Below, in pieces: positions 55,279-55,575 of a stretch of 55,575 nt of DNA. The first letter of the stretch is position 1, and each line of letters starts with the position of its first letter. Origin of the DNA: Lentisphaerota bacterium (GTDB taxonomy: Bacteria > Verrucomicrobiota > Lentisphaeria > Victivallales > Victivallaceae); assembly GCA_015061685.1 (NCBI GenBank), contig SUWD01000017.1:1-55575 (forward strand), in the 5' to 3' direction. The notes beneath the pieces are model-generated. The model searched no databases, was not told where the DNA came from, and saw only the letters and a program-made list of their open reading frames with translations. The translations under genes and the position numbers were made by a program.

Positions 55279-55308
55279 TTTACTTTTTTTTTCGTAAAAA
55301 AAAGTAAA
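55279..55308. terminator. A/T-rich hairpin
   Basis: TTTAC plus eight T pairs with eight A plus GTAAA around a 4-base loop. Symmetric; may act as a terminator on either strand or as a replication-slippage product. Confidence 0.5.
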
Positions 55309-55455
55309 TGGAGCCAATTATCGGAATCGACAAGGAGGGCAAAGCCCGACGAAGAGCCTGAACGGAACAAAGTGAAGTGAAGGCAACCGACAACAAAGTG
55401 AGAATTGCGATATTGGCATAAGCCAATAAGAGCAAAGCGGAGATACAAAATCAAA

Positions 55456-55575
55456 ACCACCAGCTGAGCTGGTGGTATGCACTGTGCCTAGAAGGCATTT
55501 TTACTGGCAGCCCGATCCGGGCTCTGAATGGAATTTTCATTCGCATTAAGCTCACTGGCTACTGCTAAAGCAGTC
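55456..55575 (+). repeat. Array of five hairpins at the window edge, IS200/IS605-end-like
   Basis: ACCACCAGCT-G-AGCTGGTGGT (55456-55476), TGCCT-AGA-AGGCA (55485-55497), AGCCCG-ATC-CGGGCT (55509-55523), GAATG-N7-CATTC (55526-55542) and ACTGC-TAAA-GCAGT (55561-55574) follow each other. Such sub-terminal hairpins without long inverted ends are typical of IS200/IS605 or REP-type elements; no transposase is in the window, so this is inference from structure. Positions 55326-55455 show no gene. Confidence 0.5.

Larger units (their letters stand above)
54973..55325. repeat. Direct-repeat-bounded repetitive tract
   Basis: A 20-bp sequence AAATGGAGCCAATTATCGGA occurs at 54973-54992 and 55306-55325. 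Between lie a bidirectional terminator (55044-55082), a stretch homologous to the middle of repeat copy 3 (CGCAGTCA, CATACATAGTATG, CTCCT around 55155-55180) and an A/T hairpin (55279-55308). No terminal repeats of the mobile element are present. Short open frames here look like repeat sequence, not genes. Confidence 0.65.

Noticed and set aside
54960..55307. 115-residue open frame in the right-edge repeat tract
   Set aside because: Covers a terminator hairpin and repeat modules; no ribosome-binding site and a low-complexity tail.

Overview
The window looks like a chromosomal segment of a Lentisphaerota (Victivallales-like) bacterium. The evidence is three DUF1559-type pseudopilins with the [16 protein letters not shown] signature, many large secreted glycan-active proteins (DUF4838, DUF6067/GH123_N-like, DUF6259, GH99/GH71-like, GH29, sialate O-acetylesterase), and an LpoB/YcfL outer-membrane lipoprotein cluster typical of a diderm. 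A Planctomycetota or Kiritimatiellota relative cannot be excluded from sequence alone. No rRNA, tRNA, phage or CRISPR locus was seen.

Layout. 1-2842: end of a repeat element, then a homoserine dehydrogenase-aspartokinase operon (minus). 3023-9231: a pseudopilin-DUF4838 operon, then YhcH, a secreted esterase and an MFS transporter (minus). 9357-12266: a Tubby/LURP-one-like protein, a membrane GT2 and a LysR regulator. 12373-15503: COG3014-YcfL-LpoB lipoproteins and a small membrane protein. 16060-19170: RecD2-type helicase and an EamA transporter. 19622-28011: three large secreted glycan-active proteins followed by a pseudopilin. 28173-31824: sugar isomerase and Gfo/Idh/MocA oxidoreductase, with a divergent GntR-type regulator. 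32045-35668: an AT-rich UbiA-radical SAM-membrane protein cluster. 35814-41612: sialate O-acetylesterase, alpha-L-fucosidase, glutamine synthetase and a SanA-like protein. 41718-44471: a secreted CBM9-PHP fusion. 45088-51398: LacI regulator, pseudopilin, GH99/GH71-like protein and MBL hydrolase. 51449-54487: an uncharacterised envelope operon preceded by a structured RNA. The right edge is a tract of repeats and hairpins.

How the genes work together. Most accessory genes fit sensing, uptake and breakdown of complex host or plant glycans (fucosylated, acetylated). Each pseudopilin is adjacent to, or co-transcribed with, a secreted glycosidase-like gene, so they look like modular regulator-pilin-hydrolase loci.

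Two non-coding systems stand out. (1) All three pseudopilin genes carry two consecutive inverted repeats exactly over the codons between the start and the prepilin cleavage site. Their sequences differ but the pairing is preserved; one copy carries a 34-bp palindrome-only tandem duplication that shifts the reading frame, and a pilin-less version sits in the leader of the UbiA operon. (2) A family of five short non-autonomous elements with about 23-bp imperfect terminal inverted repeats and 8-bp target duplications lies at gene boundaries. Two of them carry a near-consensus outward promoter and sit directly upstream of regulator genes, one exactly at the start codon. Promoters, terminators and RNA folds were identified by eye.
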